Assembly: GCF_002078505.1 (NCBI RefSeq)
Contig: NZ_LUAV01000035.1
Span: forward strand, 124,001-188,000
DNA: 64,000 bases
Direction of reading: 5' to 3'
DNA from: Ensifer aridi
GTDB lineage: Bacteria > Pseudomonadota > Alphaproteobacteria > Rhizobiales > Rhizobiaceae
Below, one piece after another: positions 1 to 7,990 of the stretch. Under the pieces are notes generated by a model that worked only from the letters and a program-made list of their open reading frames with translations, was not told the origin of the DNA and searched no databases. The position numbers were made by a program, and so were the translations under genes. Positions within the stretch are counted from its first letter, which is position 1. Each line of letters starts with the position of its first letter.

Positions 1-126
1 TGCAACCGCGAACTTACATTTGATTTCAAACAGATATGCCTCGGTTACGAGGTGCTGCGCCCGTCGTCGAGGATCATGAAACGGCAAGGGCGGGACAGAA
101 AATCGCGAGATGCACTTGCCATTTGA

Positions 127-143
127 TGTTATCAGCGATAACA
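127..143. promoter_or_regulatory. Palindromic operator candidate
   Basis: TGTTATC-AGC-GATAACA is a perfect inverted repeat with 7-base arms and a 3-base spacer, about 57 bases before the start of the alcohol dehydrogenase gene. The TGTTA...TAACA ends resemble sites bound by LacI- and GntR-type sugar regulators. No regulator gene is present here, so the binding protein is unknown. No gene is visible in bases 1-126. Confidence 0.5.
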
Positions 144-199
144 ACTTTACATCTTAGTGATTGCCGTTGCCGCTGTCACGCTCAGGGAGGATCGATCGG

Positions 200-1333
200 A
201 TGAACAATCTGGAAGCGCCCATTTCCATGGTGAGGCCGGGCCTGATCGAATTCGGTATAGGCGTGGCGGCGAGGCTGGGGGCATGGGCGAAGAGCAAGGG
301 ATATCGGCGTGCTCTCGTCATCTCGGATGCCTTCAATGCGTCGCGTATCGAGGCTCTCGGGCTCGCCGGTGAGATCACCGTCTACGGCGACGTCAAGGCC
401 GAGCCGGATACGGGTGATCTCGACCGCGTCCTTGAGGCGGCAGAGGGCGCGAATGCCGATCTCATCGTCGGTTTCGGCGGCGGCAGTGCCATGGATCTCG
501 CCAAGCTTGCGGCGGTCCTGTCGGGATCGTCCCAACGGCTCGTCGACGTCGTCGGCGCCGGCAAGGTCGCCGGGCCAGGCAAGGCGGCGCTTGCGCAAGT
601 GCCGACTACTTCCGGGACGGGCAGCGAAGCCGGCATCCGGGCGCTCGTCACCGACCCAGCAACAAAGGCCAAGCTGGCGGTCGAAAGCATCCATATGCTT
701 GCCGACATGGCCGTCATCGATCCGGCTTTGACCTTTACCGTTCCGCCGAAGGTGACTGCGGCGACCGGAGTCGATGCGCTGGCGCATTGCGTCGAGGCCT
801 TCACCAATCGCAAATCGCACGCCGCAGTCGACATCTATGCCATCGAGGGCGCGCGGCTGGTCGGGCGCTATCTCGCGCGGGCCGTGCGCGATGGCAGCGA
901 TGCGGAGGCGCGCGCCGGGCTCTCGCTGGCCTCGCTCTACGGCGGCTATTGCCTCGGACCTGTCAACACCGCCGGCGGCCACGCCCTTGCCTATCCGCTC
1001 GGCACCCGCTGGCACGTGGCGCATGGCGCGGCCAATGCGCTGATCTTCCCGCATGTGCTCGCCTTCAACACGCCGGCGGTGCCTGAGAAGACGAAAGCGG
1101 TCCTCGATGCGCTGAACCTGCCCGTCACGGACAAGGTCGGGTCCGTGTTCGAGGGAGCTCATGCCTTCTGTGCGGCGCTCGGCATTGAAATGAAGCTGTC
1201 GGAGCTCGGCGTCCCGGCCGATGATCTCGGCACGATGGCCGACGATGCCTTTGCCATCAGACGCCTGCTCGACAACAATCCGCGCGACCTCTCGCGCGCC
1301 GACATTCTCGCGATCTACGAGGCGGCTTACTGA
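200..1333 (+). CDS. Iron-containing alcohol dehydrogenase
   Basis: Cytoplasmic NAD(P)-dependent dehydrogenase of the iron-activated (type III) alcohol dehydrogenase family, 377 residues, about the usual family length. The nucleotide-binding GGGS motif is at residues 93-96 and PTTSGTGSE at 135-143. The expected metal ligands are all present: Asp192 and His196 (DALAHCVEAF), His261 (GGHALAY) and His275 (HGAAN). The ATG at 200 was chosen because CAGGGAGGA lies 8 bases upstream; an in-frame ATG 39 bases earlier has no such site. It is followed by a PdxA-family dehydrogenase 73 bases downstream, probably in one operon. The substrate cannot be read from sequence; a sugar-acid or hydroxy-acid catabolic step is likely from the partner gene. 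Confidence 0.9.
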   Translation: MNNLEAPISMVRPGLIEFGIGVAARLGAWAKSKGYRRALVISDAFNASRIEALGLAGEITVYGDVKAEPDTGDLDRVLEAAEGANADLIVGFGGGSAMDLAKLAAVLSGSSQRLVDVVGAGKVAGPGKAALAQVPTTSGTGSEAGIRALVTDPATKAKLAVESIHMLADMAVIDPALTFTVPPKVTAATGVDALAHCVEAFTNRKSHAAVDIYAIEGARLVGRYLARAVRDGSDAEARAGLSLASLYGGYCLGPVNTAGGHALAYPLGTRWHVAHGAANALIFPHVLAFNTPAVPEKTKAVLDALNLPVTDKVGSVFEGAHAFCAALGIEMKLSELGVPADDLGTMADDAFAIRRLLDNNPRDLSRADILAIYEAAY

Positions 1334-1406
1334 TGCATGCCGCCCGGTGTGCGCACGGCTGCGGACACGCGCGGCGCCGATGAGCGTTCCTTGAGGGAGA
1401 GAAAAA

Positions 1407-2387
1407 ATGGGCAAGGAGACCCGCGTCGCAATCACGCTCGGCGATCCCGCCGGCGTCGGGCCGGAAGTCATCGTCAAGGCGCTCGCGACGCTCCCGCACA
1501 AGGAGCGCGCGAATTTCACCGTGATCGGCAATATCGAGGCGCTTGAGCGCGCCAAGCAAGCGACCGGGGTTTCCCTGGGCCTTACGACGAGCAGGACGGA
1601 TGGCGCCATTCTGGTCGAGGAGGTGCCTCTCGGCGCGGCTTTGCCGGAGATCGGCAGGGTGAGCGCCGCGGCCGGCGAAGCCTCGGTCCGCTATATTCGC
1701 CGCGCTGTCGAGATGGCGTTGGCGGGGGAGGCCGACTGCATCGTCACCGCACCGATCAACAAGGAGGCGATGAACCTCGCCGGTCATCACTTCGACGGTC
1801 ATACCGGGCTTTTGGCGCACCTGACCGGATCCAAGAGCTCCTTCATGCTGCTTGCCTCGGAGCGGCTCAACACCATCCACGTCTCGACGCATGTGTCGCT
1901 CCGCGGCGCCATCGAGCGGGCGACGGTCGAGCGGGTATTGGCGACGATCGAGGCTGGCCACAATCATTTCATGCGGCTCGGCCGGAAGCCACGCATTGCC
2001 GTCGCCGGCCTCAATCCGCATTGCGGCGAGAACGGCCTTTTCGGTGACGAGGACACGCGCTTCCTGGCGCCCGCCGTCGAGCTCGCCAAGGCCAAGGGCA
2101 TCGATGTTTCCGGCCCGATTTCTGCCGACACTGTCTATGCGCGCGCCTATAACGGCGCCTTCGATCTCGTCGTCGCGCAATATCACGACCAAGGTCACAT
2201 CCCGATCAAGCTCGTCGCCTTCGACACGGCCGTGAACGTGTCGCTCGGATTGCCGATCGATCGCGTCTCGGTCGACCACGGAACCGCCTTCGACATCGCC
2301 GGAACCGGCAAGGCCAACCACGTCAATATGCTGTCAGCGATCGCCTATGCACGTCTTGTTGCTGCCTCGCCGAGGCGGCCGCAATAG
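1407..2387 (+). CDS. PdxA-family 4-phosphate dehydrogenase
   Basis: Member of the 4-hydroxythreonine-4-phosphate dehydrogenase (PdxA) family, 326 residues. Family signatures are present in order: GDPAGVGPE at residues 12-20, HFDGHTGLLA near 130, NPHCGENG near 207 and YHDQGH near 260. The histidines in the last three bind the divalent metal. A strong ribosome site (GAGGGAGAG) precedes the ATG. Pairing with an iron-type dehydrogenase, and the absence of any pyridoxine gene, fits the PdxA2 branch, whose characterised members oxidise D-threonate or D-erythronate 4-phosphate. The sugar-acid kinase those pathways need is not in the window. A true PdxA role in vitamin B6 synthesis is the alternative. 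Confidence 0.85.
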   Translation: MGKETRVAITLGDPAGVGPEVIVKALATLPHKERANFTVIGNIEALERAKQATGVSLGLTTSRTDGAILVEEVPLGAALPEIGRVSAAAGEASVRYIRRAVEMALAGEADCIVTAPINKEAMNLAGHHFDGHTGLLAHLTGSKSSFMLLASERLNTIHVSTHVSLRGAIERATVERVLATIEAGHNHFMRLGRKPRIAVAGLNPHCGENGLFGDEDTRFLAPAVELAKAKGIDVSGPISADTVYARAYNGAFDLVVAQYHDQGHIPIKLVAFDTAVNVSLGLPIDRVSVDHGTAFDIAGTGKANHVNMLSAIAYARLVAASPRRPQ

Positions 2388-2439
2388 TTAGCCTGGCGGC
2401 CAAGGCCAAGCAGGTCGCTGCGGAGGCCTCGCTTCCGAT

Positions 2440-2463
2440 GACCAGCCGGTGGCGCGGCTGGTC
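2440..2463. terminator. Hairpin between convergent genes, weak terminator candidate
   Basis: GACCAGCC and GGCTGGTC form a perfect 8-base stem with an 8-base loop between the converging PdxA-family and RTX genes. No T-run follows on either strand, so intrinsic termination is uncertain. Confidence 0.35.
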
Positions 2464-2561
2464 AAAATCGGATCTAGTCGCTCCGCTGTCACGCCGTCTC
2501 CCGCAAACGATCATGTCGAGCGCGTGCTGCCCGTCTTCTCCGCATTCGCAAGCGGTGCCAA

Positions 2562-3863
2562 TCAGACGAAGAAGAAGCTGGCAGCCGTGAGATTGGCGGC
2601 CTGAACGCCAGTCAAAGTGATCTGGTCGACCGTGCCGTTCAGATGCACGACCGCGTTGCCATTTGCGTCATCGCTAATGTTGGTTTGTAATTCCGCGAAG
2701 CTGGTATAGCCGTAGCCACTGTCGATCAGGATGGTGTCCATGCCGAGCTCGAAGAAATGGATTGTGTCTCGCCCGCTGTGTTGCTCGAACAGAAACTGGT
2801 CGGCGGTGCCCTGAAAGAAAGAGAAATCGATCTCATCACCGTACAGGTGGTCGTTACCGCTCCCACCGATCAGGAGGTCAGTGCCGGCCCAGGCGAGTCC
2901 CACCGACTCGGCATCGCCGACGAGGATGTCGTCTCCCGAGCCGCCGTCGAGCCGGTCGTCGCCGGCGGAGGCGTGGTCGTACATGAATAAGCCCTCGCCG
3001 TAGAGGACGTCGTTTCCCGCTCCGCCGTTGAGCTGGTCGTTGCCGCCTCGGGCGCTTTCGGCCAAGCCACCGAGGTCGTCGCCGTAGAGAGCGTCGTTTC
3101 CTGCGCCGCCATCGAGCCGGTCGTCGCCGCCTATGCCGCCGAAGGGGTAGATGCCGCCTTCACCGACAAGAAGATCGTCCCCCGAGCCGCCCTCGAGCCA
3201 GTCGTTGCCGCCCAAGCTTATGCCGGACGAAGTGTCGGCATCGCCAAGAAGGGTGTCGTTTCCCGCGCCACCCTCGAGGTGGTCGTTGCCGCCGGTGGCG
3301 CCAAATAGGGGGAACTGAGACACCTGAGCTCCATCACCGAAAAGTCGATCGTCACCTGAGCCGCCGACGAGATGGTCGTCGCCACCCACAGTATTTGGGC
3401 CCATGACCTCTGCATCGCCGTAGAGCGTATCGTTCCCTTCACCACCGAAGAGTTGATCGTCACCCCCGTGGGCGCGGTCGGACATGGTGTTGGCATCGCC
3501 GTAGAGCGTGTCATCCCCCTTGCCGCCCGCGAGCCAGTCGTTGCCGCCTTCGCCCTCACCACTGATCTCCCAAGCGTCGCCAAAGAGCCAGTCGTCGCCG
3601 CTAAGGCCAATGAGCCAGTCGTTGCCGCCCCGGCCCGTACCGCCGATCTCCCAGGCATCGCCAAAGAGCCAGTCGTGGCCGCCGAGACCGATGAGCCAGT
3701 CACTGCCGCCACTGCCGGCGATTAACGGACCGCCGATCTCACGCACGCCAAGGGTGTTACCAGTCGTATAGGGGTCACCGAAGATGAAGTCACCGTCGAA
3801 CGTGCCGGTGATGAAGTTATTGATGCCACGATAAGGCGGGATTCCACCGATCAGGTTTGCCAT
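2562..3863 (-). CDS. RTX (hemolysin-type calcium-binding repeat) protein
   Basis: Predicted secreted protein of 433 residues made mostly of glycine/aspartate-rich calcium-binding nonapeptides. Variants of GGNDWLxGGxGDDxLYGD recur about ten times from residue 50 to 340, each block separated by a variable 10-15 residue spacer. There is no N-terminal signal peptide. The C-terminal 90 residues are repeat-free and end in AASFFFV, the small hydrophobic tail expected of a type I secretion signal. The ATG at 3863 follows a GGGAGAA ribosome site. No ABC exporter or membrane-fusion gene of a type I system is nearby, so export would rely on genes elsewhere. No catalytic domain is visible; an adhesin or surface-layer role is possible but not shown. 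Confidence 0.85.
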   Translation of the reverse strand: MANLIGGIPPYRGINNFITGTFDGDFIFGDPYTTGNTLGVREIGGPLIAGSGGSDWLIGLGGHDWLFGDAWEIGGTGRGGNDWLIGLSGDDWLFGDAWEISGEGEGGNDWLAGGKGDDTLYGDANTMSDRAHGGDDQLFGGEGNDTLYGDAEVMGPNTVGGDDHLVGGSGDDRLFGDGAQVSQFPLFGATGGNDHLEGGAGNDTLLGDADTSSGISLGGNDWLEGGSGDDLLVGEGGIYPFGGIGGDDRLDGGAGNDALYGDDLGGLAESARGGNDQLNGGAGNDVLYGEGLFMYDHASAGDDRLDGGSGDDILVGDAESVGLAWAGTDLLIGGSGNDHLYGDEIDFSFFQGTADQFLFEQHSGRDTIHFFELGMDTILIDSGYGYTSFAELQTNISDDANGNAVVHLNGTVDQITLTGVQAANLTAASFFFV

Positions 3864-4267
3864 GAATCTTCTCCCTCGTGTTTGGCGCTCTTTTGCTTTT
3901 GAACTGTCCTGTTGCGAGGATCCGCTTCCGGGACGCCGCGATCAGGCAATTACGCAAGCGACAGGGACAAGATTATATTCCGCCCACCCTTGTCGAACCG
4001 CAGCTTGCACCCGTCTGAGTTAAAGTTCGCATTCGACCCACCCTTTGATTGCGGGCGAAGAGCACGCTAAAGTAGTTGGGAGATAGTATCAAATCGCCCT
4101 TTAGATGTACGCCCTTCGGGTTAGGGCTTGGAGGGGCCGGCCGTCTCAAGTGCATTGTGACGTCAGCAGTTCTCACGCCGATTCAGGAAGCGAAACCGCG
4201 ACCTTACTCAATTTCAGCTTGTGATATTCTAAGACGTTCGTAGACGTCGCTGGGGTGACTCCACGCA
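3864..4267. other. Divergent intergenic region, RTX / acyltransferase
   Basis: About 400 bases between two divergent start codons. It must hold both promoters. It is less GC-rich than the flanking genes, and I see no convincing gene, repeat or operator in it. Confidence 0.5.
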
Positions 4268-6265
4268 ATGGCAGCGCGACGGAATGATATTCAGGGCCTG
4301 CGGGCGATCGGCGTAATGCTGGTCGCGGTGTATCACATATGGATCGGCCGGGTCTCAGGAGGTGTCGATGTGTTCTTCATCGTATCCGGCTATCTGGTCA
4401 TCGGGTCGCTCGCGCGCCAGGCGGAAGCTGGGCATGCCGTCGACCTTGTTCTCTTCGCCACGAGGTTGGCTCGCCGGCTTCTACCTGCTTCCTTATTAGT
4501 GATCGCAGTTATTGCTCTTTCGGCGCCGTTCTGGCTGCCGAGGATGCGATGGGAGACCGTTATCGACCAGCTCGCCGCAAGCTCTGCGTACGTCGAAAAC
4601 TGGTACTTGGCGAACGCGGCGATCGACTACCTCGCACGAGATCAAGTCGGAAGCCCGCTCCAGCATTACTGGGCACTCTCCGCGCAGGTTCAGTCGCTGC
4701 TGATCCTGGCTGTTGGACTCGCCGTGTTCACTTTCATCAGGCGGCGACCATCGCGGGTCAGCCTATTGGCGTTTCTTACGGGCACCTTCGCGCTGTCGCT
4801 CGCCTATTCGGTTTATGCGACGTCGCGAAATCAGGCATTCGCGTATTACGATACTTTTGCACGAATATGGGAATTCGCGCTCGGTGGCGTCGTTTCGCGG
4901 CTGCTCCCCAATATCAAACTCACGTCCATACAACGCACCATCGGCGGGTGGATTGGTCTACTGGCCATTTTGAGCTGCGGTATTCTGCTCGAAGTCTCGA
5001 CAGTTTTCCCCGGTTACGCAGCGCTCTGGCCGACGCTGGCTGCGGCAGCAATTCTCGTTTGCGGCGATGGTCCGCCTTTGCGATTTGGTGTTGCCAGATT
5101 GCTGGGCGCGCGCCCTCTGAAGTGGCTGGGGAACATCTCGTACAGTTTGTATCTCTGGCACTGGCCGATCCTGGTCTTGTATTTGACCCTCTCCTATCAG
5201 ACATCGGCGGGAATCGTTGGAGGCACGGGCGTTTTGCTCGTCTCAATCCTCCTGTCTCATGTTACCACGCAGCTTATTGAGCCACGTTTTTCGGCAGGCA
5301 AGGATCGCCCGTTGCCGACGGCGATCGCCGCGACCGGTGCCCTCGCTGCGATCGCCACCGGCCTGCTGATCTGGAACGGTCAGGTTAGCCGAATGATGAA
5401 CGAGGAGCGGCTGCGAGTCGCTGACGCCGCACATTATCCCGGTGCAGCGGCCATCAACGAACCGTTCCCGTTATCGAGTGAGATCCCCGTCCACCCCGGC
5501 CCGCTGACCGCAAGGTGGGATGATGCAGATGTGTATCGCCTGGGCTGCCATCAGACTTTGCTGGGGACCTCCTTGCTTAGCTGCGTTTTCGGCCCGGCAG
5601 ATGCGCCCCATGTGCTGGCGCTCGTCGGCGGATCACACAGTGTGCATTGGCTACCAGCCCTCCAGCGCGTCTTCTCCCGGTATCCCGGCTGGAAGATCGT
5701 TACCTACACAAAGAGCAGTTGCGTATTGAGCGCGCAGGAAATGTCGGAATCACCGGAGTATCGCCAAGCCTGTGCGAAATGGCAGGAGCAGTTGATGAAA
5801 CGACTCCTGTCGGAAAAGCCGGATCTGGTTTTTACGACTTCGACACGTGTGGTCGGCGGGATCGAAGACACCCCGGCTGGTTTTCGCCAACAATGGCAGA
5901 GGCTCACCCGGGCGGGAATCCAGGTGGTGGCGATGCGCGACACGCCCTGGTTCGGCTTCGATGTACCGGAGTGCGTCGAAATCAATGGGCGCTTCTCACC
6001 AAAATGCGTCGTGAAGCGCGATTTGGTGCTGTCGCGCTCCAGTCCGGCCTCGGCACTTCCCCCTGGGGAAAAGCTGCACTTTCTGGATTTCACGGATTTC
6101 TTCTGCACTTCCGAAGCCTGCCCGCCGGTCATCGGCAATGTGCTGGTCTACTACGACAGGCATCACGTGACAGCGACTTACATGCGCACCTTGAGCGACG
6201 AACTCGGCCGCCAACTCGCGCCGATTATCCGCGATGCCGCAGGTTCCGGAGGCAGGTATGGGTGA
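4268..6265 (+). CDS. Membrane acyltransferase (acyltransferase-3 / SGNH fusion)
   Basis: Integral membrane O-acyltransferase of the OafA/YrhL type, 665 residues. The N-terminal 380 residues form a multi-helix acyltransferase-3 domain opening with DIQGLRAIGV and GGVDVFFIVSGYL. The C-terminal part is an SGNH hydrolase-like domain: GGSHSVHW near residue 455 supplies the nucleophile block, and YYDRHHVT near 628 the Asp/His end. The nucleophile block reads GGSH rather than the usual GDSH. Such fusions move acetyl or other acyl groups across the inner membrane onto lipopolysaccharide, exopolysaccharide or other glycans. No glycan biosynthesis genes flank it, so the acceptor is unknown. The gene is a single unit with a visibly lower GC third position than its neighbours, which may point to transfer. 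Confidence 0.9.
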   Translation: MAARRNDIQGLRAIGVMLVAVYHIWIGRVSGGVDVFFIVSGYLVIGSLARQAEAGHAVDLVLFATRLARRLLPASLLVIAVIALSAPFWLPRMRWETVIDQLAASSAYVENWYLANAAIDYLARDQVGSPLQHYWALSAQVQSLLILAVGLAVFTFIRRRPSRVSLLAFLTGTFALSLAYSVYATSRNQAFAYYDTFARIWEFALGGVVSRLLPNIKLTSIQRTIGGWIGLLAILSCGILLEVSTVFPGYAALWPTLAAAAILVCGDGPPLRFGVARLLGARPLKWLGNISYSLYLWHWPILVLYLTLSYQTSAGIVGGTGVLLVSILLSHVTTQLIEPRFSAGKDRPLPTAIAATGALAAIATGLLIWNGQVSRMMNEERLRVADAAHYPGAAAINEPFPLSSEIPVHPGPLTARWDDADVYRLGCHQTLLGTSLLSCVFGPADAPHVLALVGGSHSVHWLPALQRVFSRYPGWKIVTYTKSSCVLSAQEMSESPEYRQACAKWQEQLMKRLLSEKPDLVFTTSTRVVGGIEDTPAGFRQQWQRLTRAGIQVVAMRDTPWFGFDVPECVEINGRFSPKCVVKRDLVLSRSSPASALPPGEKLHFLDFTDFFCTSEACPPVIGNVLVYYDRHHVTATYMRTLSDELGRQLAPIIRDAAGSGGRYG

Positions 6266-6284
6266 AGAACTCAGTTTCTCTGCT

Positions 6285-6313
6285 CATAAGTGAAAACGTC
6301 GAGCGGCACTCCG
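6285..6313 (+). repeat. 29-base dispersed repeat, copy 1
   Basis: Matches the reverse complement of 29632-29660 at 26 of 29 positions (core AAAACGTCGAGCG). Both copies lie about 20-90 bases before a copy of the same leader element, but in opposite orientation relative to it. This looks like one module of a rhizobial mosaic repeat. Confidence 0.65.
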
Positions 6314-6400
6314 TTACCGGCCGATGTGGCGACTCCGCTGCTTTCGTCCTTGAACTCAACGGGCCACATCTGGACGCCATGCAAAACACGCAGAATAGGA

Positions 6401-6497
6401 AGCGGGACGCCTTTTCATCCTGCACTTGCCGTTCCGCTACGTGGCCATCTGATCGGAGGGAGGGCCGATATGCTGTTCCGTATTGCGAGAGCATCGC
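6401..6497 (+). repeat. Structured leader element, copy A
   Basis: About 80 percent identical to 29681-29773, where the same element forms the leader and start of a sugar-binding protein gene. It contains a stem GCGGGA / TCCTGC around a CCTTTT loop, the phrase ACTTGCC, and a hairpin ATCGG / CCGAT whose loop is the ribosome site AGGGAGGG directly before ATG. The first stem keeps pairing relative to copy B through a G-T wobble. Confidence 0.6.
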
Positions 6498-6586
6498 CGC
6501 AGTTCAGCTGCGGCGATGCTCTGAGGCGCTGCACTGTTATCACGAAACAGCCCAGCTTCGCGGGCGGTATCCGCCTCGGCGCTTAG
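6470..6586 (+). pseudogene. 38-codon stub after leader copy A
   Basis: The first codons (MLFRIARAS) match the start of the solute-binding protein at 29744 (MLFRPAKAL), with the same ribosome-site hairpin in front. After about nine codons the similarity ends and the reading frame runs through a 15-base perfect hairpin to a stop. It is best read as the truncated 5' end of a lost binding-protein gene. A genuine small peptide is the alternative and cannot be excluded. Confidence 0.35.
6488..6522. other. 15-base-pair perfect hairpin
   Basis: AGAGCATCGCCGCAG pairs perfectly with CTGCGGCGATGCTCT around the loop TTCAG. It lies inside the stub that follows leader copy A and between the convergent acyltransferase and small exported-protein genes. 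It could terminate transcription from either side, though no T-run follows. Confidence 0.5.
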
Positions 6587-6589
6587 TTT

Positions 6590-6871
6590 TCAGCCCGACC
6601 GTGCAAGGTCCCACTCGAGCCTATGTACATCCTTTTGCAGCTGCGCATGGGATCCCCTCGGAAGCACAGTAGCTGTCGGCCGGAACACAGGTTGCGCAGC
6701 CGTCGCAGCGCCATCGTCGCCGAGGATGCCCTGGTAGTAGTCGCCATTGTAGGGGCCGCTCGAGGAGATGCCACGATCCTCGTGCCCGTGATGTTCGGCT
6801 GCGAAAGCGCCGCCTGCGGCCAATGACAGGGCGATTGCTGCCATTGCGGATGTCTTGATAAACGAGCGCAT
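6590..6871 (-). CDS. Small exported protein, unknown function
   Basis: A 93-residue protein with a clear Sec signal peptide: a basic start (MRSFIKTS), a hydrophobic core rich in alanine, and a likely cleavage after AFA near residue 24. The mature part is short and hydrophilic, opening with the histidine-rich AEHHGHEDRG, then a tyrosine-rich NGDYYQG stretch and a C-terminal region that could be helical. The AGGAGA ribosome site 8 bases before the ATG supports the start. I recognise no family. The His-rich start may bind metal, but that is a guess. It stands alone, with a 440-base AT-rich region upstream. Confidence 0.7.
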   Translation of the reverse strand: MRSFIKTSAMAAIALSLAAGGAFAAEHHGHEDRGISSSGPYNGDYYQGILGDDGAATAAQPVFRPTATVLPRGSHAQLQKDVHRLEWDLARSG

Positions 6872-7314
6872 TTTAAAGTCTCCTAGAATTGGGAAGCATG
6901 AGCTTCCAGTCGGGCTGTCCGATACTGGTGTGTCGCGACTTTCGGTCGTCAGCAGTATCCAGCCTCAAAATAATAATACGTCCCTTCATACCGACAGTCA
7001 TCTTAATAATAATTAATAATATTGCCACCATCTCGACAAAGTGTTCGCCGGATATTCCTCGTATTGTATGTGTAAATATTGCGAAACAGTGCACAGAGAG
7101 ACGACTATAGATATACTCCACTTGAATCAAGTTCGATGTACCTATAGATAACTTGATGCCTTCCAGTGCAAGACTGTGATTTCTGTCGTGCATCTTCATG
7201 CATGCGTCAGACTGGATGGTTTTGAACAGCGCCACGGTGAGCAGCGATTAGGGTCGACAGACGTGGATGCTCTCCTTCTGTGCTCAAGAGATCGCATAAG
7301 TCTCTCATCTCTCG
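6872..7314. other. AT-rich intergenic region
   Basis: Markedly AT-rich compared with the rest of the window, notably 6960-7130 with runs such as AATAATAATTAATAATATT. It presumably carries the promoter of the small exported protein gene downstream on the minus strand. A 120-codon frame on the minus strand (6873-7235) has no ribosome site or recognisable family and was not accepted. Confidence 0.5.
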
Positions 7315-7881
7315 CTATTCCGGCCGGCTTTCCGCGGCCGCACCTTTCTCGATGCGCTGCAGGTGGCTCGCCAGTTCAGTTAGTTGGTCGCGTATCTGCA
7401 GGATCTCTTTACGGCGCAGTTCATCGAGTTTGTCGTGCAGCGCCAAAATCTCGATCTCAGCCTTGAGATTGACCTGGTAATCGTGCGCGGCATCCAGACG
7501 GTCGCGCGCTGCCTGCCGGTTCTGCGACATCATGATCACCGGCGCCTGAAGTGCTGCGAGCATCGACAGTACAAGGTTGAGCAGAATGTAAGGATACGGA
7601 TCGAACTGGTCGCGCCCGAGCAGCAGGCTGTTTCCGACGGTCCACAGCAACAGAAACGCCAAGGCGGCGAAGATGAAGGTCCACGAGCCGCCGACCCGGG
7701 CGATTTCGTCCGCTACGCGTTCGCCAAATGTCAGCTCCTTCTCATAGGCCTCGTTGCGATCCCTGGAAACCGCGCGTTTCTCGATGGCGCTTCGCAGCAC
7801 CGTCTGCTCGAGTTCAGTAAGGTCGCCTGGATCCTCATCCAGCCAGCGGTCCGCCAGTTCGGCAATAGTCTTGTTTTGCAT
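7315..7881 (-). CDS. DUF1003 membrane protein
   Basis: Inner-membrane protein of 188 residues belonging to the DUF1003 family. A hydrophilic N-terminus is followed by the diagnostic block FGERVADEIARVGGSWTF, two transmembrane helices (about residues 75-95 and 107-127), then QAPVIMMSQNRQAARDR and a long coiled-coil-like tail. The ATG at 7881 is preferred because GCGGAG sits 6 bases upstream; earlier in-frame starts lack a site. The family function is not established; some members resemble small CorA-like channels. It lies 110 bases downstream of the patatin gene in the same direction and may share its transcript. Confidence 0.85.
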   Translation of the reverse strand: MQNKTIAELADRWLDEDPGDLTELEQTVLRSAIEKRAVSRDRNEAYEKELTFGERVADEIARVGGSWTFIFAALAFLLLWTVGNSLLLGRDQFDPYPYILLNLVLSMLAALQAPVIMMSQNRQAARDRLDAAHDYQVNLKAEIEILALHDKLDELRRKEILQIRDQLTELASHLQRIEKGAAAESRPE

Positions 7882-7990
7882 TCTCATCTCCGCGCTTCGA
7901 GGTAGCGATATCGGTCGCCGAGGAAGTGATCGGATCGCTCCGCATACATCTCGCGGCTTGCGGGACGGCAAGCACACTATTTACTCGTTT

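Noticed and set aside
2600..3720. Tandem repeats that might suggest a CRISPR array or satellite DNA
   Set aside because: The periodicity is protein-level: glycine/aspartate RTX nonapeptide codons inside one open frame, with variable spacers and no CRISPR-type repeat identity.
6873..7235. 120-codon minus-strand frame in the AT-rich region
   Set aside because: No ribosome site, no recognisable family and odd composition; it overlaps the probable promoter of the small exported protein gene.
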